Origin: Geoglobus sp.
GTDB lineage: Archaea; Halobacteriota; Archaeoglobi; Archaeoglobales; Archaeoglobaceae
Reading direction: 5' to 3'
Length of the DNA stretch: 7,890 bases
Assembly (NCBI GenBank): GCA_015523645.1
Contig: WAJY01000231.1
Location: 1 to 7,890, forward strand
Made by a program: the position numbers and the translations under genes. Under the pieces are notes generated by a model. The model did no database searches and was not told the origin of the DNA. It worked only from the letters and a program-made list of their open reading frames with translations. This document shows positions 6,334 through 7,890 of this stretch, in pieces. Position 1 is the stretch's first letter, and each line of letters starts with the position of its first letter.

Positions 6334-6954
6334 TTGTTTGTGAAGGTATGTGGTGTTAGAGATGAGGATGAGCTAGAAATTGTGGAGAAATTTGCAGATG
6401 CAACCGGGGTTGTTGTTGAGTGCGAATCCAAAAGAAGGATCAGCCTAGAAAAGGCGAGAGAAATAGTTGAAATTGCAAAGATTCCAGTTTTTGCTGTTTC
6501 AACCTCAGATGAATTCGAGGTTTGGGGAGAGATTATTGAGAGGAGCAATACATCCTTCATCCAGATCCACAGCAAAACGATAAACCAGAAGGTAATTGAG
6601 AGAATAAAAGGCGAATTTGGAGTTTACATCATGAAAACCTTCGAAATCCCAATCAGCAGTGAGAATCCTGAAGAAGATGCTGATAAGATCATAGATGAGA
6701 TGGAGAGGTATGAGGCTGACAGATTCCTTCTAGATTCTGGAAAGGGAAGTGGCAAGATCCATGATCTGAGGGTCAGCAGAATAATAGCAAGGAAGTTTGA
6801 TGTTCTTCTGGCTGGAGGACTGAATCAAAGAAATGTTGGCAGAATTGTAAGATACGTCAGACCCTTCGGGGTTGATGTTTCAAGCGGTGTGGAAAAGAAT
6901 GGCAGGAAAGATCAGAATTTGATTAGAATGTTTGTTAAGGAAGTGAAGGGATGA
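6334..6954 (+). CDS. trpF: phosphoribosylanthranilate isomerase
   Basis: TrpF carries out the Amadori rearrangement of phosphoribosylanthranilate to the TrpC substrate. It is a small TIM barrel. Taking the TTG at 6334 as start gives 206 residues beginning MFVKVCGVRD, the standard family N-terminus with catalytic Cys7. The general acid Asp134 lies in LLDSGKGSGK (132-141), and phosphate-binding blocks LAGGL (159-163) and GVDVSSGVE (179-187) are present. This TTG has AGGTGAG (6323-6329) 4 bases upstream, spanning the trpG stop. The alternative ATG at 6310 adds 8 residues not usual in the family and has no Shine-Dalgarno, though it would overlap trpG as the other junctions do. The barrel is somewhat divergent: IQIHS replaces the usual QLHG block. 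It is the last recognisable gene of the operon. Confidence 0.93.
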   Translation: MFVKVCGVRDEDELEIVEKFADATGVVVECESKRRISLEKAREIVEIAKIPVFAVSTSDEFEVWGEIIERSNTSFIQIHSKTINQKVIERIKGEFGVYIMKTFEIPISSENPEEDADKIIDEMERYEADRFLLDSGKGSGKIHDLRVSRIIARKFDVLLAGGLNQRNVGRIVRYVRPFGVDVSSGVEKNGRKDQNLIRMFVKEVKG

Positions 6955-7067
6955 AATTTGGAGTTTCTAAGATAAAAAACCTTAAACAGCTTTTTGAAGC
7001 CTGAACAAAAGGATTTTAGGAAGACTCTTGCAGAATGATAGAAGAGCTTGAGAGCATGCTGCTATGA
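6951..7067 (+). pseudogene. possible decayed small gene coupled to trpF by ATGA
   Basis: An ATG overlaps the trpF stop as ATGA (6951-6954) and opens MKFGVSKIKNLKQLFEA, ending at TGA 7002-7004. Protein-like scraps follow: QKDFRKTLAE in another frame (7006-7035), and MIEELESMLL back in the first frame (7035-7067). Together they look like one helical, charged protein interrupted by a stop and indels, in the position where a further operon gene would lie. I do not recognise it and see no convincing similarity to trpA or trpB beyond the first few residues. Too short to be certain; possibly chance. Confidence 0.25.
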
Positions 7068-7091
7068 ATTTGAAAGATGTTCAAGTCTCTT

Positions 7092-7096
7092 AAAAA
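7092..7096 (-). terminator. candidate T-rich terminator after the acyl-CoA synthetase gene
   Basis: On the minus strand a TTTTT run begins 14 bases after the TAA that ends the frameshift-corrected gene. Archaeal terminators are often simple T-runs. On the plus strand a T5 run at 6991-6995 and a T6 run at 7197-7202 could serve the converging trp transcript. Confidence 0.25.
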
Positions 7097-7109
7097 TTGG
7101 GATGGCTAT

Positions 7110-7890
7110 TTACCCTTTAGACAGTATTTTTCCATACTCCCTCAATGCAGAGAGACTTTTAACAGCTAGCTCAGGTGTTGGATAAACGGGGATTCCTTTT
7201 TTCTCCAGAAAATCCTTCACATCGTCCCAATATCAGGAGGATAGTTCAGGCAAACAGTAACGGGTTTTTTACAGCCAACCTCAGCTATCTCTTCTGCAGG
7301 AACCTCAAGAAAGTCCTCTGACCATGAATATATGTAGTTAACAACAATTCCATCAACGTTTTTGTCCTCAGCAACTATCCTGATTACCTCTCCACAAAGC
7401 TCTTTGTCATTTGCTATAAAGCCCAAGTCAACTGGATTCTCTCTTATTGTATAAGGAGGAAGGATACTAAAAAGCCTTTTTTTTGTCTCTTCAGTGAATA
7501 CAGACAGCTTTAAGCCAGAAACCTCGACTTGATCTGCCGATACCATTCCAAGCCCTGCAACAAGAGAGATCACGGCAATTCTGCTGCTAAAAAGTGGTCT
7601 CTGCATTGCCAAAGCTTTTGCAGATGATATTAGATCCACAAGATCATCAGCAATAACAGCCCCATGCTGCTTTAAGGCGGAGACATAGATCTTGTAATTT
7701 CCTGCAATAGAGCCAGTGTGAGACTGAGAAGCCCTGTTAGCCTTTTCAAACCTCCCGGACTTCATTGCAACAACAGGCTTTTTCCTGTAAATTCTGGATA
7801 TCGCGCTGCACAACTTCCTAGGATTTTCAATCCCCTCAATGTAGAGGGCTATACTTTTTGTTTTCTCATCATCCTCCAGATATTCAAGTA
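7110..7890 (-). CDS. ADP-forming acyl-CoA synthetase alpha subunit, 5' end outside window, frameshifted near C-terminus
   Basis: The enzyme family (acetate/acyl-CoA:ADP ligase) makes ATP from acyl-CoA, ADP and phosphate. The reading frame is open to the window edge (LEYLEDDEKTKSIALYIEGI), so the TTG at 7813 is not the true start and the N-terminal CoA-binding domain lies outside. Visible in order are KPVVAMKSGR, the phospho-histidine loop SHTGSIAG, the helix DDLVDLISSAKALA, LPPYTIRENPVDLG and NVDGIVVNY. The glycine-rich segment is SLVAGLGMVSAD where most relatives have a GGPG-type motif, suggesting a divergent paralogue. The frame stops at TGA 7217-7219. From 7226 the -1 frame continues with DDVKDFLEKKGIPVYPTPEL and 18 more codons to TAA 7110-7112, which is the normal C-terminus of the subunit. 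A single missing base near 7226-7232 explains this. No ATP-grasp beta domain follows, so it is a separate alpha subunit. Confidence 0.88.

Noticed and set aside
7217..7813. 198-residue protein starting at TTG 7813
   Set aside because: The frame continues upstream to the window edge with family-conserved sequence (IALYIEGIENP), so the TTG is internal.
1..7890. CRISPR array, insertion sequence or tRNA-associated integrated element
   Set aside because: No regularly spaced direct repeats, no transposase motifs, no terminal inverted repeats, and no second copy of the tRNA-Thr 3' end was found by eye.

Overview
The window looks like chromosomal DNA of a thermophilic euryarchaeon, most like the Archaeoglobales (Archaeoglobus, Ferroglobus or Geoglobus). 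This is inferred from the AGA/AGG/ATA-rich codon use, the A+T-rich TATA boxes ahead of genes, the tRNA gene without encoded CCA, the gene make-up (trpCDEGF, an ADP-forming acyl-CoA synthetase) and the protein flavour. No search could be run, so the genus is a guess.

Right-centre (2818-6954, plus strand): an intact, tightly packed tryptophan operon in the order trpC-trpD-trpE-trpG-trpF. Every junction overlaps or is separated by only a few bases, which suggests translational coupling. TrpE+TrpG convert chorismate to anthranilate, TrpD adds the phosphoribosyl group, TrpF isomerises, and TrpC closes the indole ring. The last-step genes trpA and trpB are not in the window. Two copies of the octamer CTTAAATA 25 bp apart lie just upstream of trpC and offer two promoter/start arrangements.

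Left part (1-2391): mostly broken genes. On the minus strand is a DUF488-family gene with an in-frame stop and a lost C-terminus, followed by short unrecognised coding-like scraps. On the plus strand (1030-1967) is what I consider the most interesting object: a ~311-codon gene split by four single-base frameshifts. When joined it carries an Asp-rich DDxxD motif and an N-x-L-x-T-x-x-x-E metal-binding motif about 133 codons apart, the signature of a class I terpene synthase/isoprenoid fold.

Middle: a minus-strand tRNA-Thr(GGT) at 2392-2464 with its own TATA box, then a 300-bp spacer up to the trp promoter.

Right end (7110-7890, minus strand, converging on trp): the C-terminal part of an ADP-forming acyl-CoA synthetase alpha subunit, whose last 38 codons are out of frame with the rest.

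The contrast is striking: zero disruptions in 4.1 kb of trp genes, but about six disruptions in roughly 2.1 kb of flanking gene sequence. This suggests real gene decay in the flanks rather than uniform sequencing error, though single-base indels in an unpolished read cannot be excluded from the sequence alone.
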